Source of the DNA: Heritagella caecorum
GTDB taxonomy: Bacteria > Bacillota > Clostridia > Oscillospirales > Acutalibacteraceae
Length of the DNA stretch: 64,000 nucleotides
NCBI GenBank assembly: GCA_904419035.1
Contig: CAJFQL010000001.1
Span: 186,001-250,000 of the forward strand
Direction: 5' to 3'
Shown: one piece after another, positions 41,478 through 50,166 of the stretch
Layout of the letters: each line of letters begins with the position of its first letter
Position numbering within the stretch: position 1 is the stretch's first letter
Program-made: the position numbers and the translations under genes
Notes under the pieces: generated by a model
Databases searched by the model: none
The model's input: only the letters and a program-made list of their open reading frames with translations
Told to the model about the DNA's origin: nothing

Positions 41478-41681
41478 TTACTGTTTGGCCAGATGAGCGT
41501 TCAGTTTTTCAACCAGCACATTGGCATCCACACCATGCACCATGCAAGCTTCCGCCAGCGATTCCCCACGGGACGCCGGGCAGCCCAAGCAGTGCATACC
41601 CATTTCCAGGAAGAACGGTGCCGTCGAAGCATCCATATCCAAAATTTCGCCGATCAGTGTATCTTTTGTGACCTGTGCCAT
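41478..41681 (-). CDS. DUF1858 domain protein
   Basis: A 67-residue protein with the DUF1858 core: LIGEILDMDASTAPFFLEMG, then HCLGCPASRGESLAEACMVH with three Cys, and VEKLNAHLAK. The family is thought to handle redox or metal chemistry, but the function is unproven. The ATG at 41681 follows GGAGG at suitable spacing. It precedes trmK on the same strand. Confidence 0.88.
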   Translation of the reverse strand: MAQVTKDTLIGEILDMDASTAPFFLEMGMHCLGCPASRGESLAEACMVHGVDANVLVEKLNAHLAKQ

Positions 41682-41788
41682 ATTCATTTCCTCCATTTCA
41701 ATTGACTGGCGGCCAAAGGTGGCCAAACCTTTATCATTATAATCTCCCGCCCGGTAGTTTGCAATACTTTCGCTTTAGGAAGATATAG

Positions 41789-41826
41789 AAAAAATCCCCC
41801 GAAAGGATTTTTCGTCCTTTCGGGGG
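41789..41826 (-). terminator. Terminator after the zinc-ribbon gene at 41855
   Basis: TCCCCCGAAAGGA / TCCTTTCGGGGGA, a 13-bp stem followed on the minus strand by a T run. Confidence 0.87.
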
Positions 41827-41854
41827 AAAACTTCCGAAGAAAACGAGGGAGCTA

Positions 41855-42133
41855 TTAGCCCATTTCTCTTCTCTTTGCGAAGCATTCGCTGCAATATACA
41901 GGACGATCTTCGCGGGGCTTGAAGGGAACTTTCGCTTCTTTGCCGCAGTCAGCGCAGATAGCCGTGTACATTTCGCGGGCGGGCTTGGTGGCATTCTTAC
42001 GGGCATCGCGGCAAGCCTTGCATCTCTGGGGCTCGTTTACAAAGCCCTTCGAGGCGTAGAATTCCTGTTCGCCGGCAGTGAAAACGAATTCAGCGCCGCA
42101 TTCTTTGCATACCAGAGTCTTGTCTTCGTACAT
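41855..42133 (-). CDS. Double zinc-ribbon protein
   Basis: A 92-residue protein with an N-terminal probable zinc-binding domain (CKECGAEFVFTAGEQEFYA, then CKACRDARK) and a second C-terminal CxxC-type ribbon (ICADCGKEAKVPF, YCSECF). The family is common in Clostridia, often abundant, and has no established function. It stands alone with its own terminator. A tRNA-like relic lies between it and the sigma factor gene. Confidence 0.87.
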   Translation of the reverse strand: MYEDKTLVCKECGAEFVFTAGEQEFYASKGFVNEPQRCKACRDARKNATKPAREMYTAICADCGKEAKVPFKPREDRPVYCSECFAKRREMG

Positions 42134-42162
42134 GGTGATAACCTCACTTTGGAAAAATTATT

Positions 42163-42233
42163 GCCCGTAGACGGATTCGGACCGCCGCCTTTGAAAAAAG
42201 TAATCAACGCTCTGCAACCTAAGCTACCGGGGC
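42163..42233 (-). pseudogene. Degenerate tRNA-like sequence (Lys CTT-type anticodon position)
   Basis: Read on the minus strand, 71 nt fit the full tRNA plan. Acceptor GCCCCGG / TACGGGC pairs only at its outer four positions. The D-arm is GCTT-AGGTTGCA-GAGC. The anticodon arm is TTGAT-TACTTTT-TTCAA, with one mismatch and A at position 33. A 4-nt variable loop precedes the T-arm GGCGG-TCCGAAT-CCGTC. Loss of U33 and of acceptor pairing argue against function. No CCA is encoded. Confidence 0.5.
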
Positions 42234-42242
42234 ATATATGAC

Positions 42243-42821
42243 CTATATGGAGTCGCGCAGTTTCTTACGCGCCCGCTGCAATGCATTGTCAGCTGCTTTG
42301 GGCGAGATCTGCAATTTTTCACCGATTTGCCGGTACGTAAAGCCCTGCAAATACAGCGAAAAAATCCGCTTTTCCATATCGGTAAACTGTTCTTTCATCT
42401 TCCTGCGAATCTGCTCCGCCACCGCTTCGACCTCTACCCGGTTTTGCAGGTCATCCTCCGGCCTATTCGAAGTAAGCTGCCACTGCAAATCCGGTTCATC
42501 CAGAGAAAGAGACGTATTCAGTGTGCGCGAAGCATTCCCGCTGCCCTTTCGCACCAGCGAAATCAACCGGTTGGAAATGCAGCGCCCCGCATAGGTAGCA
42601 AACGATGCTTTTTGACCGGGCCGGAATGAATGGGCCGCTGCCAGCAATCCCAATAACCCTTCCTGCGTCCAATCATCTTCGTCAAACCCCTGCATGCGGA
42701 AACGAGCCGCAATCCGATGAACCAAATACGAATACCGGAGCAGCACCTCTTCCGCCGCCGCCCGGTCGCCGGACCGAACGCGGGAAAAAAGCTGCTCTTC
42801 ACGGTTGGCTTTCATTTCCAC
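42243..42821 (-). CDS. Sigma-70 family RNA polymerase sigma factor, SigH-like
   Basis: A 192-residue sigma factor. Region 2 contains FDEDDWTQEGLLGLLAAAHS and FATYAGRCISNRLIS. Region 4 contains EKRIFSLYLQGFTYRQIGEK followed by SPKAADNALQRARKKL, which resembles SigH/Spo0H (ALQR.KRKL). SigH drives early sporulation genes, fitting a spore-former, but another alternative sigma factor is possible. The GTG start at 42821 lies 9 nt after GAGG; the ATG two codons later is too far from it. A strong sigma-A promoter precedes it. Confidence 0.85.
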   Translation of the reverse strand: MEMKANREEQLFSRVRSGDRAAAEEVLLRYSYLVHRIAARFRMQGFDEDDWTQEGLLGLLAAAHSFRPGQKASFATYAGRCISNRLISLVRKGSGNASRTLNTSLSLDEPDLQWQLTSNRPEDDLQNRVEVEAVAEQIRRKMKEQFTDMEKRIFSLYLQGFTYRQIGEKLQISPKAADNALQRARKKLRDSI

Positions 42822-42856
42822 ACAAAGGCACCTCAGGTATAGATGAACTTAAATTG

Positions 42857-42885
42857 AGTATACACCTATAGGGGCAAAAAGTCAA
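42857..42885 (-). promoter_or_regulatory. Sigma-A promoter of the sigma factor gene
   Basis: TTGACT (42885-42880), 17 nt, TATACT (42862-42857). Confidence 0.83.
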
Positions 42886-43034
42886 TATTTATTTTTCTTT
42901 ACATAAATTTCGCTTTCTCTTTCAATAATTTCCATATAAAACGACAAATCCTATTCCGTTTTTCCTTTTCTTTTCGCCTTTTTTCTTTTATAATAAAAGG
43001 ATGAAAAGTAGTTGAAAAAACGGGGTGTATTGTC

Positions 43035-44567
43035 ATGTTTACACAAGTACACAGCATAGGATTTCATGGGCTGGATGCTTTCCCGGTTCTGGTAGAAGCC
43101 GACCTATCGAATGGACTGCCGGGCTTTGAAATTGTAGGGCTGCCCGATGCTTCCGTGCGGGAATCCAAAGACCGGGTGCGGGCGGCCCTGAAAAATTGTG
43201 GCTTTACCTACCCCATGAGCCGCATTACCATGAATTTGGCCCCGGCGGATAAGAAAAAAGAGGGCCCCCTTTACGATTTGCCGCTGTTCATCGCCCTGCT
43301 GAAAGCCAGCGGCCAGCTGGACGCCTGTACCGATGACTGCCTGTTTGCCGGAGAATTGTCGCTGGCGGGAGAAGTACGCGCCATTCACGGCGTGCTGCCC
43401 ATGGTGATTGCCGCCAGGGAAGCCGGATTTACCCGAATATTTGTACCGGCTGTCAATGCGGCCGAAGGGGCCGTCGTGGAAGGGATTGAGGTATACGGCA
43501 TACCCGATATCCGTGCGCTGCTGCTTCACCTGACCGGCCGGCAACCCCTACCGGTGGCTAAGCCCCTCCCTCCAGAGGAGCAACCCGTCTGCCAAATTCC
43601 CGATTTTTCGGATGTGCGGGGACAGGCGGAAGCCAAACGCGCCCTGGAAATTGCCGCCAGCGGCGGGCACAACGTGCTGTTGATCGGCCCTCCCGGTTCG
43701 GGCAAAAGTATGCTCGCCAAGCGCCTGCCCTCTATTTTGCCCGATATGACGTTCGAGGAAATGCTCGAAACTACGAAAATTCATTCCATTGCCGGAACCT
43801 TGCCGCCGGGCAGCCCCCTGATTCAAACCAGGCCGTTCCGGGCCCCCCATCACACCGTTTCCCCCGCGGGGCTTTCCGGTGGCGGTACATCGCCGCGGCC
43901 GGGCGAAATCTCGCTGGCCCATAACGGCGTACTGTTTTTGGATGAATTACCGGAATTTAGCCGCAGCGCCATGGAAGTGCTACGCCAACCTATCGAAGAC
44001 GGGGTGGTCACGATTTCCCGAGTAAACGGCACCATCACGTACCCCTGTTCTGTGATGCTAGTAGCGGCCATGAACCCCTGCCCCTGCGGGTATTTTGGGC
44101 ACCCTACCCGGCCGTGTACCTGTTCCTCCCAGCAGGTGAACCGCTATTTATCCCGGGTATCCGGCCCGTTGCTGGACCGGCTGGATTTGCACATTGAAGT
44201 GCCGCCGGTGGAATTTGACGAACTTTCGTCCCATACACCTTCGGAATCTTCCCGGGAGATCCGGGCCCGGGTCAATCGGGCCCGTGCCATTCAGCATGAG
44301 CGTTTTCAGGGTACAACTATCACCTGTAATGCCCGCATGGGTGCCGGGGAACTGCGCACCTGCTGTCCTTTACACGACAAAGCCCGGTTGCTCTTGCGCA
44401 GCGCTTTTGACCGTATGGGGCTTTCAGCCCGGGCGTACGATCGGGTACTAAAAGTCGCGCGTACCATCGCCGATTTGGATCAATCTGAGGTAATCCAGCC
44501 CGCCCACGTGGCCGAAGCGGTGCAGTACCGCAGCCTGGACCGCAAGTACTGGTCCCGGGAACTGTAA
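43035..44567 (+). CDS. comM: YifB/ComM family Mg-chelatase-like AAA ATPase
   Basis: A 510-residue protein. The N-terminal domain carries PVLVEADLSNGLPGFEIVGL, and the AAA+ core has Walker A LIGPPGSGKSMLAKRLPSI near residue 217 and Walker B GVLFLDELPEFSR. A short zinc-binding segment, PCPCGYFGHPTRPCTC, and a C-terminal helical domain follow. ComM helicases promote branch migration during uptake of transforming DNA; YifB homologues are widespread even in non-competent species. It is a single gene with a convergent terminator. Confidence 0.92.
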   Translation: MFTQVHSIGFHGLDAFPVLVEADLSNGLPGFEIVGLPDASVRESKDRVRAALKNCGFTYPMSRITMNLAPADKKKEGPLYDLPLFIALLKASGQLDACTDDCLFAGELSLAGEVRAIHGVLPMVIAAREAGFTRIFVPAVNAAEGAVVEGIEVYGIPDIRALLLHLTGRQPLPVAKPLPPEEQPVCQIPDFSDVRGQAEAKRALEIAASGGHNVLLIGPPGSGKSMLAKRLPSILPDMTFEEMLETTKIHSIAGTLPPGSPLIQTRPFRAPHHTVSPAGLSGGGTSPRPGEISLAHNGVLFLDELPEFSRSAMEVLRQPIEDGVVTISRVNGTITYPCSVMLVAAMNPCPCGYFGHPTRPCTCSSQQVNRYLSRVSGPLLDRLDLHIEVPPVEFDELSSHTPSESSREIRARVNRARAIQHERFQGTTITCNARMGAGELRTCCPLHDKARLLLRSAFDRMGLSARAYDRVLKVARTIADLDQSEVIQPAHVAEAVQYRSLDRKYWSREL

Positions 44568-44576
44568 CAAACCGAT

Positions 44577-44617
44577 AAAAAAGCCTGTCCCGGTTCTGAT
44601 ACCGAAACAGGCTTTTC
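44577..44617. terminator. Bidirectional terminator after comM
   Basis: AAGCCTGT / ACAGGCTT outer stem with an inner CGGT/ACCG helix, A and T runs on both sides. Confidence 0.78.
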
Positions 44618-45334
44618 TTATTTTTCTTTTTCCCTGCGCAGGGCCCGCAGGACTTCTTTTTCTTCTTTGGAAATGCGCCGGCTCTCGATGGCCTTTTGAA
44701 TGGCTTTCTGGCGCACCCACTCATCTAGCTTTTGGCCCTTTAGATACGGCCATATGGTCTCCGGCTGCTTACATAGGGCCGTTGCGAAATACCAAGCTGC
44801 CATCATATTGACGTAGTATTCCTGCGACCGGACGGCCGCTACCCATTCGGGCATAACAGGGTCAAAAAAATCATCTAAATATTCGCTGAGCAATACCCCT
44901 ATGCCAAACCGCACAGTATAGGGATGGTCGCTTTTCATCCATTGGTGGGCTTGAGCGGGCAGTTCCTTCGGGTGCGTATGAAACACCCGCGGGTGCATCA
45001 TATCACAGGTAGCCCAGTTATCCACAAACGGCAAAAACTGGTCAAGGGCCTGGACACACGCTTCATAGGAGGGGATTTTTTCAATCAAACAGGCGTGCAG
45101 ATTATTTTCGTCATAATACCGGTGCGGCAGCTGTTGCATAAAAGCGGCTGCCTGCTCGGTGTTGTGCAGCTGGGCGGCTAATTTGCGCACCTCCGGCACA
45201 CGCACCCCCAGTACCGTTTCGGGCGCCACCGTGGGGATTAACCGGCACTGAAAATCACGGTAGGAGGCATCGGCCTGCTCTTGAAGAGCTTCTAATACCG
45301 TTTTTTCTTCGAACCATTTATGATGTTCTCCCAT
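44618..45334 (-). CDS. DNA alkylation repair protein (AlkD-like)
   Basis: A 238-residue all-helical HEAT-repeat protein of the DNA alkylation repair family (ALK/AlkD). GVRVPEVRKLAAQLHN near residue 42, DNWATCDMMHPRVFHTHP near 105 and EYYVNMMAAWYFATAL near 170 are characteristic. AlkD-type enzymes excise bulky alkylated bases without flipping. The ATG at 45334 follows AGGAGGGAG and overlaps the end of the kinase gene by 17 bp, so it may be transcribed with that operon. Confidence 0.9.
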   Translation of the reverse strand: MGEHHKWFEEKTVLEALQEQADASYRDFQCRLIPTVAPETVLGVRVPEVRKLAAQLHNTEQAAAFMQQLPHRYYDENNLHACLIEKIPSYEACVQALDQFLPFVDNWATCDMMHPRVFHTHPKELPAQAHQWMKSDHPYTVRFGIGVLLSEYLDDFFDPVMPEWVAAVRSQEYYVNMMAAWYFATALCKQPETIWPYLKGQKLDEWVRQKAIQKAIESRRISKEEKEVLRALRREKEK

Positions 45335-46703
45335 GACATTCTCCCTCCTGATTTCCGCCTCCCGCTGGTTTACTGCACAAAAATACCAAGGACGTAAATT
45401 GCCCATCGTGGCATTCAACCCGCATGACACCGTTATACTTTTCGGCTACGGCCTGTATGCTGGTAAGTCCTATTCCGTGACGGCGTCCATCTTCCTTTTT
45501 GCTGGTCATCATATGTCCATCGAGCGGAATAGGATTCTTTTGAACCGGATTGATCACTTTCAGAAAAATCATTTTCTCCGTCTGCATCCAGATGGAAACC
45601 CGGATCCACTTTTCTTTATTGGTCAGTTGCCGGCAGGCTTCTATGGCATTTTCCAGCTGGTTTGAGAGAACGGCGCAGAGATCCGACGGCTCAATATTCG
45701 GCATTTGGGGGATATTCACCCGATAGGTAAACCGGATGCCCTCATGTTTTGCTTCCGCCGCTTTGCAATTGATAATGGCATCGATCACATGGCAGCCGCT
45801 TTGGCAGGTGGGCCCCTCCACCGAAACCTTTTCCAGCAAGGAATCGATATACTGTTCGGTACCTGCATCATTCCCTTCGTGCGCCAACTGCCGCAGTACC
45901 ACCAAGTGATGGTGAAAATCGTGGGTTTCTTTTGCATAGGCACGCTGCTTGTCGTACAGATGCTGGTAGTTTTCCGCCATCATGCGGTTGGTTAAATCTA
46001 ATAGATCATTGCGGTATTTCTGTGCTTTATACCGGTCGGACAGATAAAAAATCACGATAAGGGCCACAAGACATAACAGCGAGAAAACCCACAACGCAAT
46101 CACCGCCGTGCGCAGAGAAAAGTTGCTTTCCCTGGCGATCATGGAAAACAGCGTCGACGTAACCGCATACAAACAGGCACTAACCGGAAGTAACCGGCAA
46201 CAGAATTTACGGCTTACCGGCCGAAGCTGTGCCAAGGGTCGGCGCAGAACCATATACAAAAGCAGATCGGCCCCTTTATCCACACATAAAAACAACGTGC
46301 GCTGCCATCCGGGCTCCATCAGAATGGCAAAAGTCTGGGCTGTATCGTGTCCGGGAAACCCAATGACACCAATGGTAAACGCCAACACATAATCCAATGT
46401 ATGAATGACAAAATACGTAATCACACAGGCCGTAGCCCGCAAAAGCCAGTTCCCGCTGGACGTAACCCCGGTAATTAGTACGACACCCACCATAGCAACA
46501 AAAATGGTAAAAAAGGAAAACGCGCTGATTTGATTCAGCCCGGTAATGAGCAACGTCATTAGCAGAGACGCCATGACCAGTACCCACCGGTACACGACCC
46601 GTTCCAAGCGTCTTTGGGCAATTTGTGTAACCGTATGAATGGCCACCAGACTTTCTATCATGGTGGCCAACATTTCAATCAGCAGTTCCGGATGGCCCAT
46701 CAT
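45318..46703 (-). CDS. GHKL-type sensor histidine kinase (AgrC/LytS-like)
   Basis: A 461-residue kinase with about six transmembrane helices in residues 1-230. A cytoplasmic phospho-acceptor region follows (KETHDFHHHLVVLRQLA) and a GHKL ATPase domain with LSNQLENAIEAC and RRHGIGLTSIQAVAEKY. This build is typical of kinases sensing peptides. Two adjacent ATGs (46703, 46700) overlap the stop of the response regulator. No agrB- or agrD-like gene is nearby, so the signal is unknown. Confidence 0.88.
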   Translation of the reverse strand: MMGHPELLIEMLATMIESLVAIHTVTQIAQRRLERVVYRWVLVMASLLMTLLITGLNQISAFSFFTIFVAMVGVVLITGVTSSGNWLLRATACVITYFVIHTLDYVLAFTIGVIGFPGHDTAQTFAILMEPGWQRTLFLCVDKGADLLLYMVLRRPLAQLRPVSRKFCCRLLPVSACLYAVTSTLFSMIARESNFSLRTAVIALWVFSLLCLVALIVIFYLSDRYKAQKYRNDLLDLTNRMMAENYQHLYDKQRAYAKETHDFHHHLVVLRQLAHEGNDAGTEQYIDSLLEKVSVEGPTCQSGCHVIDAIINCKAAEAKHEGIRFTYRVNIPQMPNIEPSDLCAVLSNQLENAIEACRQLTNKEKWIRVSIWMQTEKMIFLKVINPVQKNPIPLDGHMMTSKKEDGRRHGIGLTSIQAVAEKYNGVMRVECHDGQFTSLVFLCSKPAGGGNQEGECHGRTS

Positions 46704-47428
46704 ACAGCCGTACCCCAAAGCGACAGGATTCGGCCCTTTACTTGGGCCATCAATTTCCGGCTGATGGGAAGGCGTTCCCCATTTTTGAGGATCAACTCGG
46801 CGCCAGACACCTGCAGCACATAATCGATATTGACAAAATAACTGCGTTCAATCCGGATGAACCGCTCGTCATGAAGCTGGTCCATCAGTTCCTGCAAACC
46901 GTGGTTATCGCGAATCACGCCCATACGATTGGTTACAATTTCCAGCGACCGCAGCACCCGGTGTACATACATGATTTCATGGTACGGAATCCGAACGGCA
47001 TCGGTATAATGATACAGAGTCAGATAGGTCGCTTCCCTTGCTTTGGCTAAGCGGAAGGCATCTTCCAGTGCTTCCGGCAATGTTTCTTCCATACGCATTT
47101 TGGGTACATACCGCAAAGCCCGCACTTTGTACCCTTCGATCGCGTATTTTAAGTGCGATGTCAATAACAATATCAACGCATCCGGTTCACTTTGACGGAT
47201 TTCCCTGGCGAGTTCTAAACCATTTTTTTGACCGGGCATCTCCACATCCAAGAGATAGATATCAAAAGGAGATGTAGCCAATATCTGGTTTTGCAGAACA
47301 TGGCCGTGCGAAAACAGATCCACCGTATAGGGTTCTCCCGCGTGGTGGTTCCGCATAAAGGCATCAATCAGTTTCTTCGTTTCCTGCAGAGCCCGTGCCT
47401 CATCATCACAAATGGCATACCGAATCAC
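46700..47428 (-). CDS. LytTR family response regulator
   Basis: A 242-residue regulator with a receiver domain (MIRYAICDDEARALQETK, phospho-Asp in IYLLDVEMPGQ, LLTSHLKYAIEGYKVRALRY) and a C-terminal LytTR DNA-binding domain (RSYFVNIDYVLQVSG..ILKNGERLPISRK). The start is GTG at 47428. It pairs with the GHKL kinase that overlaps it. The upstream gap (47429-47611) has two TATAAT-like boxes and a possible 12-codon ORF, but no clear peptide pheromone gene. Confidence 0.92.
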   Translation of the reverse strand: MIRYAICDDEARALQETKKLIDAFMRNHHAGEPYTVDLFSHGHVLQNQILATSPFDIYLLDVEMPGQKNGLELAREIRQSEPDALILLLTSHLKYAIEGYKVRALRYVPKMRMEETLPEALEDAFRLAKAREATYLTLYHYTDAVRIPYHEIMYVHRVLRSLEIVTNRMGVIRDNHGLQELMDQLHDERFIRIERSYFVNIDYVLQVSGAELILKNGERLPISRKLMAQVKGRILSLWGTAV

Positions 47429-47611
47429 AGGTCGTTCACACCCTTTTCCTCATCTTCGTTGGTGACGGCGCCATGCCAAAAGATCCCCCTCGACAGAATT
47501 CCCCTCTTTTCGCAGGCAGGCCGCTTTTATTCCCTCTTCTGATCCTTTATTATAGCATAAAACAGGGATTATAGTATATTTTTTTAGCACATTTCTGGAA
47601 CTGTCTTAAAC

Positions 47612-47647
47612 AAAAAACCTACCGTATAAAAAACGGTAGGCTTTTTT
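47612..47647 (-). terminator. Terminator after the GyrI-like gene
   Basis: CCTACCGT / ACGGTAGG stem with an A-rich loop and a T run on the minus strand. Confidence 0.8.
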
Positions 47648-47651
47648 ATGC

Positions 47652-48296
47652 TTATTTTTCCATATGTACTGGATGAAGAGGAATCCGAATCACGGTTTTT
47701 TGGTTTTCTGGCCGGGTGCGGCGGGCATCGGTAAGATATATTTCATGGTGATAGCGTCCATTTGCAAAGTCCGGCACATATCCCTGCTCCTTGGCCGCTT
47801 GCACCATCCACTGAACCGTAGTGGGTTCCTGATCATATGGCCCTATGTGCATGCACTGTACACACAGCCCTTCCTTATAGGAGAAAAATACCACCTTTGC
47901 ACAATCGATCCGTTTTTTCCGCGATGCCTCGTCTCTTGCCCACTCAAACACGTCTTTTGTCACAAATTCCGGCAACCGAATCAGGGAAATCCACTGGAAA
48001 GTCTCTTTGTGCGTATAATCCACACCCGGTACGCCATCCTGCCACCAAATCCCCTCCAGCGGCGGCACGACAAAATCAAAATAGCCTTCCAGCTTTTTGG
48101 CGCCCATTTTGCTCATCTTGATTGTATAGGCCGTTCCATACAACAGCGCTATGGATTCCTTGTAAGCTCCCTGTTCCTCATTGGGGTCGCCCTGGCCGCG
48201 TACAGCCAGAAAATTCATAGAAGGAATGGTGATCATGTGCGGTTTTTTCGGTGGTACATAGAATTCTTTGTACGCCTTTTTATAGTCAAAAGCCAC
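47652..48296 (-). CDS. GyrI-like small-molecule binding protein
   Basis: A 214-residue protein of the GyrI-like (SBP/Rob C-terminal) superfamily. It begins at GTG 48296 (AFDYKKAYKEFYVPPKKP) after AAAGGAG. MITIPSMNFLAVRGQGDPNE and VCMHIGPYDQEPTTVQWM-type segments are characteristic (here CVQCMHIGPYDQEPTT). Related proteins bind or hydrolyse hydrophobic small molecules; the ligand here is unknown. It follows the MmcQ-DUF3795 gene by 2 nt, so the two are coupled. Confidence 0.87.
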   Translation of the reverse strand: MAFDYKKAYKEFYVPPKKPHMITIPSMNFLAVRGQGDPNEEQGAYKESIALLYGTAYTIKMSKMGAKKLEGYFDFVVPPLEGIWWQDGVPGVDYTHKETFQWISLIRLPEFVTKDVFEWARDEASRKKRIDCAKVVFFSYKEGLCVQCMHIGPYDQEPTTVQWMVQAAKEQGYVPDFANGRYHHEIYLTDARRTRPENQKTVIRIPLHPVHMEK

Positions 48297-48298
48297 GG

Positions 48299-48928
48299 TT
48301 ACAACTCCTTTAGATTTTGCATTCGTTCCTGGATCGATTGTTCGAATGCCTGGGGGGAAAGCTGCGGATCGCGGGTCAAATTCCATATATCACAAGGCAT
48401 CTCTGCACAGCTAGCACAAGTTACATACCGGTGCTTCTGCACGGAACAGGCGTAAAGGGGGCATGCTTTCCCTGCCGGTGCATGGAATACCCGGCCCCTA
48501 CTTTCATTGCAGCCCTCACAGTCCTTATGGTAAAAAGGACAGGGTCCACAATCCGTTCCGCAGCAGCTGAGATGCAAAATTTCGCGCTGCTGCTTTTTAC
48601 TGAATCCCTGCAACATCAGCCGATACGCCCTATCGAGCAAGTCACGCACAAGGTCATCGGGCACGGCGCCGTCTGGTTTTATTGAAATCCAGGTGCGCTT
48701 GTCGGAATAATATCCCGGCAGAATATCCGCATACTGTTCTTGCAAAAATTTGGCTTCCACCGGATCGGCCTTCAGGTTGATATAGTAGGGCTGGTTCTGT
48801 TTATCGAAACAAATAGCGGCAAACATTTTCCCGCCAATTTGATACCGAATCCAGTTCCAAACGGGTTGGAAATCTTTGGTGACACAGCGCTTCTTACACA
48901 AATACGAATCCAGCCATGTATATCGCAT
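48299..48928 (-). CDS. MmcQ/YjbR domain fused to a cysteine-rich DUF3795 domain
   Basis: A 209-residue two-domain protein. Residues 1-115 are an MmcQ/YjbR-type fold (IGGKMFAAICFDKQN, YYINLKADPVEAKFLQEQYA, KRTWISIKPDG). Residues 120-209 form a Cys-rich DUF3795 domain (SCCGTDCGPCPFYHKDCEGC, CASCAEMPC). The role is unknown. It lies 3 nt downstream of the WYL regulator and just ahead of the GyrI-like gene, suggesting a small stress-responsive operon. Confidence 0.86.
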   Translation of the reverse strand: MRYTWLDSYLCKKRCVTKDFQPVWNWIRYQIGGKMFAAICFDKQNQPYYINLKADPVEAKFLQEQYADILPGYYSDKRTWISIKPDGAVPDDLVRDLLDRAYRLMLQGFSKKQQREILHLSCCGTDCGPCPFYHKDCEGCNESRGRVFHAPAGKACPLYACSVQKHRYVTCASCAEMPCDIWNLTRDPQLSPQAFEQSIQERMQNLKEL

Positions 48929-48931
48929 GCT

Positions 48932-49843
48932 TTACCCCTCCTGATAATTATTTCGCATTCTTTCCAGTGTCTTCGTAAGCTTTTGCCGCAGTTCGTCCGG
49001 TTCCAGTAAAACCACTTTATCCTGAAACGTGAAAAGCCAGGCCAATACATTTTCGGCATCGGTATAATCGGCACGAAACAGAAGTTTGCCGTCCGGCTGC
49101 TCATCAAAACAATCTGTCCCAAACTCTTCGACCAACCGCCATTTACACGTGGCATCAAACAGTGCTTTCACCCGAATACCGCCCGGGAAAATCCGCTCAT
49201 TGCGAAGGTCCGGCAAAGGGACGGCCCGCGGCGGGAAATTGGCTGCCAGGGAAAGCCCCTGCATACGGTTTAATTTAAATAACCGGTAGTCGTCCCTCTC
49301 TTTGCAGTACCCCCATACATACCAATTGCCCCATCGAAAGATCAGGTAGTATGGTTCGATCACCCGCCGGCTTTCCCCTTTTGGCGCATAGTACAAAAAC
49401 GATACCGTACGGTGTTCCTCCATGGCTTTGCGGATCTGTTCGATTTTGGGGGCCAGTGACTCCTTGTACCAGGACGCCAAATCGATCAAAATATTGGTGT
49501 CCCCTGGCACCAAAGTGGAACCTCCCGCGGACAGTTTTTCCATCAATTGTGCCACCCGGTTGGTACCGCTCACGCTATCCAGGCTGCGCAGTCCCGCTAA
49601 GATTGCTTGCATATCCTCCGAAGTCAGCAAGGTGCGGTCGATTTTGTACCCCTCCATGATGGAAATGCCGCCGTTTTGCCCTTGGCTTGTCACGATCGGA
49701 ATCCCGGCTTTGCATAGCGCTTCGATATCCCGGTTAATGGTGCGGCGGGACACCTCAAATTTTTCGGCTAAAAGCGGCGCCGTTGTTTTTTCCTTTTGCA
49801 GCAGGATCGAAAGAATCCCAATTAGCCGGTCAATTTTCATCAT
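48932..49843 (-). CDS. YafY-type transcriptional regulator with HTH and WYL domains
   Basis: A 303-residue regulator. The N-terminal HTH_11 (RLIGILSILLQKEKTTAPLL followed by FEVSRRTINRDIEALCKAGI) is followed by a WYL ligand-sensing domain (RVIEPYYLIFRWGNWYVWGYC). It probably controls its own operon with the MmcQ-DUF3795 and GyrI-like genes. The ATG at 49843 follows AAAGGGG; a much longer frame to 50047 has no supporting features. An 11-bp inverted repeat at 49885-49928 just upstream is a possible operator. Confidence 0.9.
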   Translation of the reverse strand: MMKIDRLIGILSILLQKEKTTAPLLAEKFEVSRRTINRDIEALCKAGIPIVTSQGQNGGISIMEGYKIDRTLLTSEDMQAILAGLRSLDSVSGTNRVAQLMEKLSAGGSTLVPGDTNILIDLASWYKESLAPKIEQIRKAMEEHRTVSFLYYAPKGESRRVIEPYYLIFRWGNWYVWGYCKERDDYRLFKLNRMQGLSLAANFPPRAVPLPDLRNERIFPGGIRVKALFDATCKWRLVEEFGTDCFDEQPDGKLLFRADYTDAENVLAWLFTFQDKVVLLEPDELRQKLTKTLERMRNNYQEG

Positions 49844-49884
49844 CTTCGCCCCTTTCTTTATATACCAAGTATAAGGGAGCAAAC

Positions 49885-49928
49885 AAGACAACAGCCTGTC
49901 CTGTTTTTTCGTGGCAAGCTGTTGTCTT
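49885..49928. repeat. Inverted repeat upstream of the WYL regulator
   Basis: AAGACAACAGC / GCTGTTGTCTT, perfect 11-bp arms 22 bp apart, without a T run. It is a candidate operator for the WYL regulator. Confidence 0.5.
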
Positions 49929-50166
49929 ATACTGTAAACATTTACTAGGCAAGGTGCTGGGGGTACACAGCGATTTCTTTTTCTTCTCCCATTGGTTTTC
50001 CCTCCACTGTCAGTATGCTGTATGTCACACACGACTGTCAATAGCATACAAAAGAAATCTATACGGTTTGCAAGGAACCACCGTTTACAAAAAGCAAAAT
50101 GTTCCCTTCAAAAATTGCATATTGTCATTTCCTCTTATTGAAAACACAAGGTACGTTTTGTCTCAT

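Noticed and set aside
45318..47650. Complete agr-type quorum system
   Set aside because: No agrB or agrD homologue is found on either strand near the kinase and regulator.
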